Assembly (NCBI GenBank): GCA_049603715.1
Contig: JBMYSW010000017.1
Coordinates: 12,420 to 76,419 of the forward strand
Source: Pontibacterium sp049603715
Lineage (GTDB): Bacteria; Pseudomonadota; Gammaproteobacteria; Pseudomonadales; Balneatricaceae
Direction: 5' to 3'
Length of the DNA stretch: 64,000 nucleotides
The translations under genes were made by a program, and so were the position numbers. This document shows positions 17,417 through 26,511 of this stretch, piece by piece. The notes under the pieces are model-generated. The model made no database searches and was not told where the DNA came from. It saw only the letters and a program-made list of their open reading frames with translations. Numbering within the stretch: position 1 is the first letter of the stretch; each line of letters begins with the position of its first letter.

Positions 17417-18271
17417 CTAGGCAAAGGCTGGTGCCAAATTCGCTTGCGAGCCAACTGTAGCTGGCGTTGTTTGCGAGTGGCTCTGGCCAGTGTCTTCAAC
17501 CGAAGACGTTCCCAGTGCCGGTGGGGCATCTAAGCTGGCATCTCGCGACAGTTGTAAAATCTTGACCTGTGTTTGCGCTTCGTTGGGCGGCATATCGTGC
17601 CATTGCTTTATGCCCAAATGCTCCAGGACTTCACGTCCTTTCTCATCTCGGTGCATGGTTTGCACCAACTCACAAAACGACTCTAAGCGATGATGCCATG
17701 CAGGGCTCAACATCAGTTGGTTGTGCAGTCGGCCAAGCTGACTATAGGCGATGGCTTTAAGCCCCATTTTTGAGATGGGTTTGAGCGACTCAAAAAAGCA
17801 ACGACTCACAATTGCCGCGTCACACTCGCCTTGATGTAAGCGCCGAATAACCTGCATCCAGTGGTCTTGTAGCTTAAGCTCGCTGGGCGATAAACCTTTT
17901 AAGTGCAGTAACGTTTGCCCCAAGCGAGTCACAGCTTGGCAACTAGCCGAGAGCATAGGACGGTTTTCAAGGGCTTGGAGATTATTGATGCCTGATGCTT
18001 CGGTGACGACATAAGCCACTTCTTGCGTTTGCCCACTTGGGCGGCCTAAAGGCTCAAAATGAGCGATTTGACCAAGGCGCGAGGCTTCTTGTGCGGGGCA
18101 AAACACCATATCAGACACATACATGCGCTTGTGAAAATCTGCCATGGAGTCGGCAATGTGCACCGCAAAGGTGTCGCCTGTAGCATGAGAAAGGTATACG
18201 GCAAACTCGTACCATCGCTCATAAAGCTGAGCGGTGTCGGCTGGGGGAACCAGAAGTTTGAGCTGTGCCAT
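17417..18271 (-). CDS. PhnD-like substrate-binding domain, no signal peptide
   Basis: A 284-residue protein resembling PhnD-type phosphate/phosphonate-binding proteins (Pfam PF12974 fold): LLVPPADTAQLYERWYEFAVYLS at the start, DMVFCPAQEAS for strand-loop, and a hinge with LHQGECDAAIVSRCFFES as in other members. Unlike transporter subunits, it has no signal peptide or lipobox and no permease or ATPase gene nearby. The last 40 residues are low-complexity Ser/Thr/Pro. It therefore may be a cytoplasmic ligand sensor, or a diverged exported protein with an unrecognised start. It is convergent with ycgN and divergent from hrpB. Confidence 0.75.
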   Translation of the reverse strand: MAQLKLLVPPADTAQLYERWYEFAVYLSHATGDTFAVHIADSMADFHKRMYVSDMVFCPAQEASRLGQIAHFEPLGRPSGQTQEVAYVVTEASGINNLQALENRPMLSASCQAVTRLGQTLLHLKGLSPSELKLQDHWMQVIRRLHQGECDAAIVSRCFFESLKPISKMGLKAIAYSQLGRLHNQLMLSPAWHHRLESFCELVQTMHRDEKGREVLEHLGIKQWHDMPPNEAQTQVKILQLSRDASLDAPPALGTSSVEDTGQSHSQTTPATVGSQANLAPAFA

Positions 18272-18432
18272 GGGGCGTCCTTTTTGCTTAATGCGAATCC
18301 TTTGGCGCGTATTAGAGCAAGGTTATTTAAAGCGTTCCAGTACAGTAAAAGAGAACTTGTTCAAATTCGGTACATGGTATGAGTGACTAAGGCCCGAATT
18401 ACATATTTTGATAGTGTATTAGGCGGGTAACA

Positions 18433-18460
18433 TTACAACAGGCCTTGTCAGTTATATACT
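18433..18460 (+). promoter_or_regulatory. Putative sigma-70 promoter of hrpB
   Basis: TTACAA and TATACT are separated by 16 bases. The predicted transcript would begin near 18467, about 28 bases before the GTG start of hrpB. Confidence 0.45.
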
Positions 18461-18494
18461 GCGGGCGTTTTTAGCTAACCAGTGAGCCGCCCGC

Positions 18495-21257
18495 GTGAGT
18501 GCTTTTTTTTCTGACCTGCCGATTTATCAGGTATATCCGCAACTGTCACAAGCCATTACAAACCAGCAAGATATTTTGCTGGTGGCGCAGCCCGGTGCAG
18601 GTAAAACCTCGTGTGTACCCTTGTGGGTGTGGCAGTCGCTGGTTGAGCGGGGCGAGCCAGATAAAAAAGTCATTTTGCTTGAGCCTCGTCGACTCGCCAC
18701 TCGGGGCGCGGCGCTACGGTTGGCACAGGCGTTGGGCGAGCCAGTAGGTCAAACCGTGGGCTATCGCATGCGCCTTGATACGAAAGTAAGCCAAAACACC
18801 CGTATCGAGGTGATGACCTTAGGCGTCTTTTTAAATCTCCTGCAAGAAGACCCGAGTTTAGAAGATGTAGCTGCTGTGGTGTTCGACGAATTCCACGAGC
18901 GCTCCCTAGATAACGACTTGGCGTTTTCGTTGTTATTACAAGCGCGCGAGCTATTTCGTGACGATGCACCGCTGCCTATTTTGGTAATGTCGGCGACCCT
19001 AGACACACGGGAAGTATTGCCGCTGATCCCCGATGCGGTGCAAATCGAAAGCGAAGGTAAAAGCTACCCAGTGGAGGTGAGCTACCACAGCGTAGGGCTG
19101 GATACCCGAGGAGGCCAGCCGTTACACAAGGGTGCTCAGCGCCAAGCTAAATTGCAAGCCTGTGCGAAAGTCATCTTACAAGCTTTAAATGACCTTGCAC
19201 GGGATACTCAAAACCAAGCCAAAAGCGTATTGGCGTTTTTACCGGGGCAATGGGAAATTGCCCAGTGCCAAGATGCACTCCTTGAATTAGGCCTACCTAA
19301 CCAAGTGCAGGTTCATAGCCTTTACGGCCAAATGCCCTTTGATGCACAAACCCAAGCACTCTCCCCCGCACCCGATGGGCAAGCCAAAGTGGTGTTAGCC
19401 ACCGCAATTGCAGAGTCGAGCTTAACCATTGAAGGCATTGGTGCCGTGGTGGACTTGGGGCTGAGCCGCGAAGCGCGTTTTGATGCCAACACTGGCCTTA
19501 GTCAGCTCGTAACGGTGGATGCCAGCAAAGCTCAAGCCAAACAACGGGCGGGTCGGGCAGGGCGTTTAGGGCCGGGGCGCTGCTATCGTTTATGGTCGCA
19601 AGATCAACACAGTATGCGAGTAGGGTTTCCGCAGCCCGAAATTTTGACGGCCGATATGAGTAGCTTATTACTGCAGCTCTATCGCTGGGGTGTTACCGAT
19701 ACGCAAGAGCTGGAATGGGTGACACCGCCAACCCAAGGTCGAGTCGCCGCGGCTCATACCTTGTTAAAAGACCTTGGTGCCATTGATGAAACGGCTGGGA
19801 TACAGCTCACTGAATTAGGTGAGCAGATGAGCCAGCTAGGTACGCACCCGCGCTTGGCGGCGATGATTGCAGGGGCTTTATCGCCTAACGATCAGGTACT
19901 CAAGCTACTCGCCCTTGATGAGCCACAAAAAAGCAATTGGCTGGCGACGATGGCCTGTTATGTGGCTGCCTACGTGAGCGAGATAGAAGCACAACAAGCC
20001 GATTTAACTCAGTTTCTTAGCCGTATTGAGCGATTGCCCAAAGCGCAAAAGCAGCGAGTGTCACAGCAAGTCAGCCAGTGGCTAAAACGCTGCGAAGGGT
20101 TAGCACCGAACAAAGGCCAAGGCAGCAAAGCCACACAGTCGCCATGGCAAGAGGTAAACAACGGCTGGAATGCCCTAAGCGAAGCACAGCAGCAAAGCGT
20201 GCTTGCTTGGTTATTGGCGTTGGCTTTTCCGGAACGAATAGCCCTTTATAAAGGGCAAAAAGCCTTAGCGCGACCGACAGACAAAGCCCAAACCCAAGCG
20301 AGCTATCAGTTGGCGAATGGTAAACAAGTGGTGTTGGCTGCACCTAGCCCATTAAGCCGATACACGGCGCTGGTGGTGGCGCAACTGCATCAACCGCAAG
20401 GGCAAAGCCTTGCACGCGTGAGTTTGGCCGTGGGTTTTGACCAAGCACTGCTGACTCAGTTTTGGCCCGAGCGTATCGTCACCCAACCGGTAGCCTATTG
20501 GGACGAGGGTGCAAAGCGTTTACGCTGCGAAGAGCAAACCCGTTTGGGGCTTTTGTGTTTAGCCGCCAAACCCTCGCAAAAGGTGAGCGAAACCGAGCGA
20601 ATTCAAGCATGGCGCGATTATTTAACCAAGCGCGGCTTAACTGTGCTCAACTGGACCAATAAAGCCCAAGCCCTTAGAGCACGGCTTGGCTTTTTAAAGC
20701 ACTGCGCTAGCCAAGACCCAGAGAGTGAAGTTTATCGTCAGTACAAACGAGCGGCCGCGGCTGATGTCGATTTACAGTGGCCCGACGTATCAGACGATGC
20801 GTTATTGGCTAACCTCGACCAGTGGTTGGCACCGCATTTGGCCAACTGCCAAACCCTAGATGCGCTAAAAAAAGTCGATTTACTGGCGGCACTAAAAAGT
20901 CTTGTTGATTGGACGCTATTGCAGCCTTTAGAGCGCCTCGCGCCAGAACAACTCACGGTCCCTTCGGGCCGACAAGTGACGGTAGACTACAGCGACTTTC
21001 CGCCAAGCTTGTCGCTTAAGTTGCAAGATATGTTTGGTTGCGAACAAACCCCCAGTGTGGCCGGGCAGGCAATCAAGCTGACTTTGCTGTCGCCCGCGAT
21101 GCGCCCGATTCAAGTGACTCAAGACCTAGGCGGGTTTTGGCAGTCCAGCTATGCACAGGTGCAAAAAGACATGAAAAGCCAGTACCCTAAGCACTACTGG
21201 CCAGATAACCCAGCCGAAGTGGTGGCCACCAAAACTAGCCTTAAAAAACATCGCTAA
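18495..21257 (+). CDS. hrpB: DExH-box ATP-dependent helicase HrpB
   Basis: A 920-residue RNA-helicase-like ATPase. Walker A is AQPGAGKTS (31-39), motif II is DEFHERS (131-137), motif III is SAT, and motif VI is QRAGRAGRLGPGRCYRL. DEFH with the following ERS is the HrpB form. A helicase-associated domain and the HrpB C-terminal domain follow, ending near WPDNPAEVVATKTSLKKHR. E. coli HrpB is about 810 residues, so this one is about 100 longer; the additions appear to be in the middle and C-terminal parts. GTG is the first start in frame. Physiological role of HrpB is poorly defined in most bacteria. Confidence 0.95.
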   Translation: MSAFFSDLPIYQVYPQLSQAITNQQDILLVAQPGAGKTSCVPLWVWQSLVERGEPDKKVILLEPRRLATRGAALRLAQALGEPVGQTVGYRMRLDTKVSQNTRIEVMTLGVFLNLLQEDPSLEDVAAVVFDEFHERSLDNDLAFSLLLQARELFRDDAPLPILVMSATLDTREVLPLIPDAVQIESEGKSYPVEVSYHSVGLDTRGGQPLHKGAQRQAKLQACAKVILQALNDLARDTQNQAKSVLAFLPGQWEIAQCQDALLELGLPNQVQVHSLYGQMPFDAQTQALSPAPDGQAKVVLATAIAESSLTIEGIGAVVDLGLSREARFDANTGLSQLVTVDASKAQAKQRAGRAGRLGPGRCYRLWSQDQHSMRVGFPQPEILTADMSSLLLQLYRWGVTDTQELEWVTPPTQGRVAAAHTLLKDLGAIDETAGIQLTELGEQMSQLGTHPRLAAMIAGALSPNDQVLKLLALDEPQKSNWLATMACYVAAYVSEIEAQQADLTQFLSRIERLPKAQKQRVSQQVSQWLKRCEGLAPNKGQGSKATQSPWQEVNNGWNALSEAQQQSVLAWLLALAFPERIALYKGQKALARPTDKAQTQASYQLANGKQVVLAAPSPLSRYTALVVAQLHQPQGQSLARVSLAVGFDQALLTQFWPERIVTQPVAYWDEGAKRLRCEEQTRLGLLCLAAKPSQKVSETERIQAWRDYLTKRGLTVLNWTNKAQALRARLGFLKHCASQDPESEVYRQYKRAAAADVDLQWPDVSDDALLANLDQWLAPHLANCQTLDALKKVDLLAALKSLVDWTLLQPLERLAPEQLTVPSGRQVTVDYSDFPPSLSLKLQDMFGCEQTPSVAGQAIKLTLLSPAMRPIQVTQDLGGFWQSSYAQVQKDMKSQYPKHYWPDNPAEVVATKTSLKKHR

Positions 21258-21329
21258 GCGGCACAGTGATGGATGAGGCAAAATGGTTCGCCAATTAGCA
21301 GCGACCGCAGTGGGTAACAGGAGCACGAG

Positions 21330-23489
21330 ATGATCAAAAAGCCGGTGTTATGGGGCATACTCGCTGTGGTGTTGTCTGTGCTACTTACACTTCAGGTGCG
21401 CACCCATGCTCTCAACTGGGCGCTTGATGACCTGCGGCTAAAGGGCGAAGCACGCTTACTGAATACCGTTATCGTGTTTCGCGAGGCCATTAACAAATAC
21501 CATTATTTGCCCTTTTTGATATCGCAAAACCCCGATATCAAACCCTTGTTGCGTGACCCAAGCCTCGAAAAAGGCGAGGTGATTAGCCGTTACCTAGAGC
21601 AAATTAATTTGGTGGCGCAAGCGAGCCAAACCATGGTCTTGAGCGCACAAGGCGAGGCTTTATCGTTTAGTGGTTGGCGAGATCAGACTGCCCATTACCT
21701 GCAAAGCTATGCCAGCGCCCCTTATTTTAAGTCGGCCGTGGATAACGAACGACGGGTATTTTTACTATCGCAAGAAGGCTTGCCGTTGTCGTTTTACCTA
21801 ACCGCACCGATATACGATAACGCCGAGCTGAACGGCATTGCGACGGTCCGTGTGGGGCTAGATAAGCTGTCCTCGTCGCTGCAATCCTTGGGTACTTATT
21901 ATGTTAGTGGCCCGCAGGGCAAAGTTTTGCTGTCTAACCAACCGCAATGGTTAGAGCTAAACCAAATACAAGTGCTCCAATCGCAACCCACTTTTACCTT
22001 AAGCGAGGGTGTCACCTTAGAGTTGGTGAAAGAGCAAGGTTTGGGAACAGGCACAAACGCTACCGAGTATGTTCGCCAAAGTGTCACCTTATCAGACCTA
22101 GGCGTCAGGATGGTGGTACTCAGCCCGACACAGCCAGCCTATCGCACCCGTGACAACGCCACGATGGTGGCGGGCGTTGCGTGCTTTGCCTTGCTCATGC
22201 TGATGATGTTAATGCGTGAGCGCCACCTTAAAAATCGGTCGCGAGGCGAAACCCGTGCGGCCATTGCAGCGAGTGAGCGACAACAGCGGGCCATCATCAA
22301 TAATGCACAAGTGGGGCTGTTAGTACTCGATAGCTCAGGGCGTATCGACTTTGTAAACAGCACCTTGGCGACTCAGTTTGAGCTAGCGCCCGACAACCTT
22401 GTGGGCACACCCTTGCGCCAATACCTCAATTACGAAGACCAAGCCGACGTTAAGGCCAGCCTGGGCAGCCTTACCCTCGCACCGCAAAGCTTTATTGCGG
22501 TGGTCGCCGCCGAGGTGAGCGTGTCAGCGCAGCGACATTACCCAGCGCTTATCTCGATACAGCGCTTTGAAACAAACGAGCGCTACTTGGTCACCCTGAT
22601 TGATATCACCAAGCGTAAAAACCTTGAGGCCCAACTACACGCCATAAACGACCAGCTTGAGGAGAAAGTACTGGCGCGAACCCACGCACTGGAGCTGGCA
22701 CAAAAAGAGCTGGTTCAATCTGAAAAAATGGCCGCCCTAGGGCGTATGTCGTCGGCGATGGTGCATGAGCTCAATCAACCGTTAACCGCTATTCGTACCT
22801 ATGTCGCCATTTGCGGCCAACAAGTAGCGAAGGGCGCTTATGAGCCGCTCAAGCAAAACTTAGATGTGCTCAACCAGTTAACTCAGCGTATGGCTCAAAT
22901 GACACAGCAGCTTAAAGCCTTTGCCTTTAAAAAGCCGGCAGAGCTTAGCCCTGTCACCCTAGCTCCTCTGGTTCAGCAAGTGGCACTGCAAATGGAGCCT
23001 AGCCTACCTGAGCAAGTCGAGCTTCGCCTTAATATCAGCCCTGAATCACAAAGCCTGAGGGTTTTGGGCGACTCGGCACGTCTATCGCAAATTATTAGTA
23101 ACCTAATTAGCAATGCCAGCGATGCATCTAAAGCTGCGTTACAACAAAAGCTGCCGGTCGAAGAGTCCGCACTTGTTAGCGAAGCACCTGTTGTAAAAAG
23201 CGTATTAGTGCAGCTGGCCACCACAAAGCTTGGTGACCAAAGAGCGCTTACCCTAAGTGTGGTAGATGAAGGAACGGGCCTAAACGAGGACGATATACCC
23301 CACTTGTTTGACCCGTTTTTTACCACTAAACCCATTGGCGAAGGCTTAGGTTTGGGGCTCGCGATTGTCTCATCGATTGTGCGGGACCTCGGCGGGGAGC
23401 TAACGGCTAAAAACAGCCTCGAAAGCCCTGGGGCGATATTTAGTGTGACACTACCACTTGCCGAAACAGCGGTTAACACGGTTAACTAA
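21330..23489 (+). CDS. dctB: DctB-type sensor histidine kinase
   Basis: A 719-residue membrane kinase. One membrane segment (about 5-24) leads to a periplasmic PDC/Cache sensor (25-275), then a second segment (about 277-292). A PAS domain (about 315-415) and a coiled coil (EEKVLARTHALELAQKELVQ) precede the phosphoacceptor His479 in MVHELNQPLTAIRTY, which is the DctB-like H-box. N-box (LISNASDASKAAL), DEGTGLNEDD and GLGLGLAIV follow. DctB proteins sense extracytoplasmic C4-dicarboxylates and phosphorylate DctD. It is 61 bases upstream of its partner and upstream of a TAXI transporter. Confidence 0.92.
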   Translation: MIKKPVLWGILAVVLSVLLTLQVRTHALNWALDDLRLKGEARLLNTVIVFREAINKYHYLPFLISQNPDIKPLLRDPSLEKGEVISRYLEQINLVAQASQTMVLSAQGEALSFSGWRDQTAHYLQSYASAPYFKSAVDNERRVFLLSQEGLPLSFYLTAPIYDNAELNGIATVRVGLDKLSSSLQSLGTYYVSGPQGKVLLSNQPQWLELNQIQVLQSQPTFTLSEGVTLELVKEQGLGTGTNATEYVRQSVTLSDLGVRMVVLSPTQPAYRTRDNATMVAGVACFALLMLMMLMRERHLKNRSRGETRAAIAASERQQRAIINNAQVGLLVLDSSGRIDFVNSTLATQFELAPDNLVGTPLRQYLNYEDQADVKASLGSLTLAPQSFIAVVAAEVSVSAQRHYPALISIQRFETNERYLVTLIDITKRKNLEAQLHAINDQLEEKVLARTHALELAQKELVQSEKMAALGRMSSAMVHELNQPLTAIRTYVAICGQQVAKGAYEPLKQNLDVLNQLTQRMAQMTQQLKAFAFKKPAELSPVTLAPLVQQVALQMEPSLPEQVELRLNISPESQSLRVLGDSARLSQIISNLISNASDASKAALQQKLPVEESALVSEAPVVKSVLVQLATTKLGDQRALTLSVVDEGTGLNEDDIPHLFDPFFTTKPIGEGLGLGLAIVSSIVRDLGGELTAKNSLESPGAIFSVTLPLAETAVNTVN

Positions 23490-23550
23490 GCCCCGTTAAT
23501 ACTGCCTCAACTTAATCGCGTTAGCGGACTTGCGACACCAAGGAGCCCAA

Positions 23551-24909
23551 ATGAGTCTGAAAGTATTGTTGATCGAAGATGACGAGTTTATTCGTCAGTC
23601 AACGGAGCAGTGGTTGCTCATGGCTGGGTTTGAGGTGGAGAGTTTTAGCAGCGCCGAGCCAGCGCTACTTTTGCTACACGAAGCCTTTGAAGGTGTGGTA
23701 GTTACCGACGTTAAAATGCCTGGCATGGACGGCCTTACTCTGATGAAAGAGGCCCGCGCCAAGGTGCCAGAGTTACCTGTAATTTTGGTGACGGGGCACG
23801 GCGATATTGATATGGCGATTCAGGCAACGCGTGATGGTGCGTATGACTTTATCGAAAAGCCTTTTGAGCCCGAACGTTTGGTGTCCACCATTCGCCGTGC
23901 CTGCGAGGCACGCCAGCTGAAGTTAGAAAACCTTCGTTTGCAGCAAAACCTTGCGTCCCAATCGGGTATTGATCAGCGACTTATTGGTATATCACCAGCG
24001 ATCGATCGCTTACGCCGCGAGGTGCTTAAGTGCGCAGCCCTAGATACCAACGTCATTATTTACGGCGAAACCGGTACAGGTAAAGAGCTGGTGTCTCAGT
24101 GCTTACACGAGTTCAGCCAGCGTAAAAACCATCATTTTGTGCCGATTAACTGTGGTGCGATTCCTGAGCAGTTTATCGAAAGTGAGCTGTTTGGCCACGA
24201 GGCGGGGGCGTTTACGGGTGCTCAACGTCGTCGAGTGGGTAAGTTTGAATATGCGCACAAAGGCACCTTGCTGCTTGATGAAATTGAAAGCATGGGGCAA
24301 CCATTACAAGTGAAGCTGCTGCGCGCCCTACAAGAAAACCGTATTGAGCGTCTAGGCAGTTGCCAACCTATCGATGTGGATGTTCGGGTGGTGGCAGCCT
24401 CAAAGGCGGATTTACGTAGCGAAGAGGGGTTTCGTGAAGACTTGTTTTACCGTCTAAATGTGTCGCAAATTCATATTCCACCGCTGCGCCAGCGCACTGA
24501 GGATATTCCTCTGCTGTTTGAGCATTACGTTCGTCGTGCCGCAGGCGAAAATAACCAACATGTTCGCCCGCTGCAAGGCCACGAGCGACAGTTACTCGAA
24601 GGTTATAGCTGGCCGGGAAATGTGCGTGAGCTGAAAAACATTGCCGTGCGTTATGCCGTGGACCAAGAAGTGGATTTGCGGCGCTTACTCTACCCCGATG
24701 CCTGTATGAGTGAGCCGGTGGCTGCAGTGGGTAGTATGAGCCTGTCCTCGCAGGTGGCGCATTTTGAAGCCGAAGTGATTAGTCAGTCCCTTAGTCGCCA
24801 CAAGGGTAACATTAAAGCAGTGATGGAAGAGTTAGACTTACCTCGTCGAACCTTGAACCAAAAAATGCAAAAGTACGCCCTTAACCGAGAGCGATTTACG
24901 GCGTCTTAG
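23551..24909 (+). CDS. dctD: DctD-type sigma-54-dependent response regulator
   Basis: A 452-residue activator. The receiver domain has phosphoacceptor Asp53 in VVVTDVKMPGMDGL and conserved Lys in FIEKPFEP. The AAA+ domain has GETGTGKE (Walker A), ESELFGHEAGAFTGA with the sigma-54-contacting GAFTGA loop, and the arginine-finger region near LFYRLNV. A Fis-type helix-turn-helix closes it (NIKAVMEELDLPRRTLNQKM). The ATG at 23551 was chosen because AAGGAG lies just before it; an upstream TTG is less likely. It should drive the -24/-12 promoter 275 bases downstream, in front of the TAXI transporter. Confidence 0.93.
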   Translation: MSLKVLLIEDDEFIRQSTEQWLLMAGFEVESFSSAEPALLLLHEAFEGVVVTDVKMPGMDGLTLMKEARAKVPELPVILVTGHGDIDMAIQATRDGAYDFIEKPFEPERLVSTIRRACEARQLKLENLRLQQNLASQSGIDQRLIGISPAIDRLRREVLKCAALDTNVIIYGETGTGKELVSQCLHEFSQRKNHHFVPINCGAIPEQFIESELFGHEAGAFTGAQRRRVGKFEYAHKGTLLLDEIESMGQPLQVKLLRALQENRIERLGSCQPIDVDVRVVAASKADLRSEEGFREDLFYRLNVSQIHIPPLRQRTEDIPLLFEHYVRRAAGENNQHVRPLQGHERQLLEGYSWPGNVRELKNIAVRYAVDQEVDLRRLLYPDACMSEPVAAVGSMSLSSQVAHFEAEVISQSLSRHKGNIKAVMEELDLPRRTLNQKMQKYALNRERFTAS

Positions 24910-25059
24910 GTTGAGTTTGAGTTGAATTGGTTAAGATAGGCAAAAAATGGCCGATGTGTTGTTTGCTGTGATTTAGCAGGCCGTTAGCGCCTGTTACGGG
25001 GCCGTTCACCCGTTACCATGGGTAAAAGTAAGCCGAAACCGTCCGCATAGAGATAAAAG

Positions 25060-25111
25060 TAGGCAATTTTTTGCTTATGGTTTTTCGAGAGGATAAGCAA
25101 AATTTTGCTCA
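25060..25111 (+). promoter_or_regulatory. Tandem upstream activator sites for the DctD-like regulator
   Basis: Two similar sites, GCAATTTTTTGC (25063-25074) and GCAAAATTTTGC (25097-25108, a perfect palindrome extending to 14 bases), are 34 bases apart centre to centre. They lie roughly 108 and 142 bases upstream of the predicted start of the sigma-54 transcript, the usual place for DctD-type enhancers. Confidence 0.7.
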
Positions 25112-25183
25112 TGCTTACTTTGGTTTTTTATTTTTAGTTAATAAATTTCATATAAATCAATAGCTTAACGATTTAAATAAAGT

Positions 25184-25199
25184 TGGCATTTGGGTTGCT
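25184..25199 (+). promoter_or_regulatory. Sigma-54 (-24/-12) promoter of the TAXI operon
   Basis: TGGCATT, four bases, TTGCT: GG at 25185-25186 and GC at 25197-25198, with exact -24/-12 spacing. The transcript would start near 25210, about 100 bases before the binding-protein gene. The rest of the 403-base gap after dctD is AT-rich with no other gene seen. Confidence 0.85.
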
Positions 25200-25312
25200 A
25201 TAAGTAAAAGGACAAGTTTAGCAGTCACGCGCATTTCACCTAAGGCGACCATTAGTCGTGTTAGGTGGCTGCAAAAACAACAATAAAACTCGACTAAAGG
25301 AAGCGTACGATC

Positions 25313-26344
25313 ATGACTTTATCTCTTTCTGTTAAAAGCGTGCTAAAAACCACCGCCGTAGCCGCGGCTCTTTCTACTGCGATGGCCTCAACCATGGTTA
25401 GCGCAGCTGACAACCGCAACTATGTGCTTGCAACCGCGTCTACGGGCGGTACTTACTACCCAGTGGGTGTTGCATTGGCCACGCTAACGAAAGTTAAGCT
25501 AGAGCCACAATACAAAATGTCTTTGTCTGCCATTAACTCTGCAGGCTCTGGCGAGAACGTAAAGCTTCTTCGTGAAAACGAAGCACAGTTTGCAATTTTG
25601 CAAGGTTTGTACGGCGCATGGGCGTGGGCAGGTGAAGGCCCAGTGGCGGCGTCTGGCCCACAAAAACAACTTCGCTCTGTGTCTATGCTTTGGCAAAACG
25701 TTGAGCAGTTTGTGGTGAAAAGCAAATACGCTGAAACCGGCACCATTGACGACCTAGCGGGTCTACAAAGCACTAAATTCTCGATTGGTAAAAAGAACTC
25801 AGGTACCGAGGGTTCTGGTCGCCAAATTATGAAGGGTTTGGGTTTTGATGCCGATGCGTTCAACTTTGCATACATGGGTTACGGCCCAAGTGCTGACGCG
25901 CTGCAAAACGGTACTGTTGACGGCATGAACATTCCAGCGGGTGTACCGACCAGCGCGATTACTCGTGCTTATGCTGCCGCCGGTGATGACATTACTATTT
26001 TGGACTTTACCGATGAGCAAATGAAACGTGCGAACGGTAGCTACGACTTGTGGACGCGTTTTGTGATTCCTGCAAACACTTACCCAGGTCAAACCAAAGA
26101 CGTAAACACCATCGCTCAGCCTAACTTCTTGGCTGTACGTGCAGACATCTCTGACGAAGACGTTTACTTGCTAACCAAAGCAATTTACGAAAACCTTCCT
26201 TTCCTAAACGGCATTCACAAAGCAACCAAAGCAATGGCGATCGAAAAAGCGATTGCTGGTCTACCTGTGCCGCTACACCCAGGTGCTGCTAAGTACTACA
26301 CCGAAATGGGTCTTAACATCCCAGCGAGCCTAATCGCTAAATAA
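25313..26344 (+). CDS. TAXI-family TRAP transporter binding protein
   Basis: A 343-residue periplasmic solute receptor. The signal peptide covers about residues 1-31 and ends ASTMVSAAD. The mature part opens YVLATASTGGTYYPVGVALATL, the signature of the TAXI (TRAP-associated extracytoplasmic immunogenic) family, and has MGYGPSADALQNGTVDGMNIPAG. AAAGGAAG precedes the ATG. It lies behind a sigma-54 promoter and before the fused permease gene. TAXI receptors bind small acids such as glutamate or 2-oxoglutarate in the few studied cases; here the neighbouring LhgO points to a C5 dicarboxylate, as inference. Confidence 0.94.
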   Translation: MTLSLSVKSVLKTTAVAAALSTAMASTMVSAADNRNYVLATASTGGTYYPVGVALATLTKVKLEPQYKMSLSAINSAGSGENVKLLRENEAQFAILQGLYGAWAWAGEGPVAASGPQKQLRSVSMLWQNVEQFVVKSKYAETGTIDDLAGLQSTKFSIGKKNSGTEGSGRQIMKGLGFDADAFNFAYMGYGPSADALQNGTVDGMNIPAGVPTSAITRAYAAAGDDITILDFTDEQMKRANGSYDLWTRFVIPANTYPGQTKDVNTIAQPNFLAVRADISDEDVYLLTKAIYENLPFLNGIHKATKAMAIEKAIAGLPVPLHPGAAKYYTEMGLNIPASLIAK

Positions 26345-26366
26345 CCAACGCTGTTGGCCCTATGCT

Positions 26367-26414
26367 CCACACCTTTGGGTGTGGGGCCTTAAGCGAGTGG
26401 TTTTGGCCACTCGC
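26367..26414 (+). other. Two tandem intercistronic hairpins
   Basis: CCACACC/GGTGTGG (26367-26384) and GCGAGTGG/CCACTCGC (26393-26414) stand between the TAXI receptor and permease genes. Neither is followed by a T run, so they probably protect the receptor mRNA and set the receptor:permease ratio. Confidence 0.65.
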
Positions 26415-26511
26415 ACATCAGTATCACCTAAGATAAAAAGCTGTTTTGATTCGTCGTGCAACCTCGGCCGTGGAGGCTTGCATAGGTGCGTCAATTCATT
26501 GGAGTTATGCC

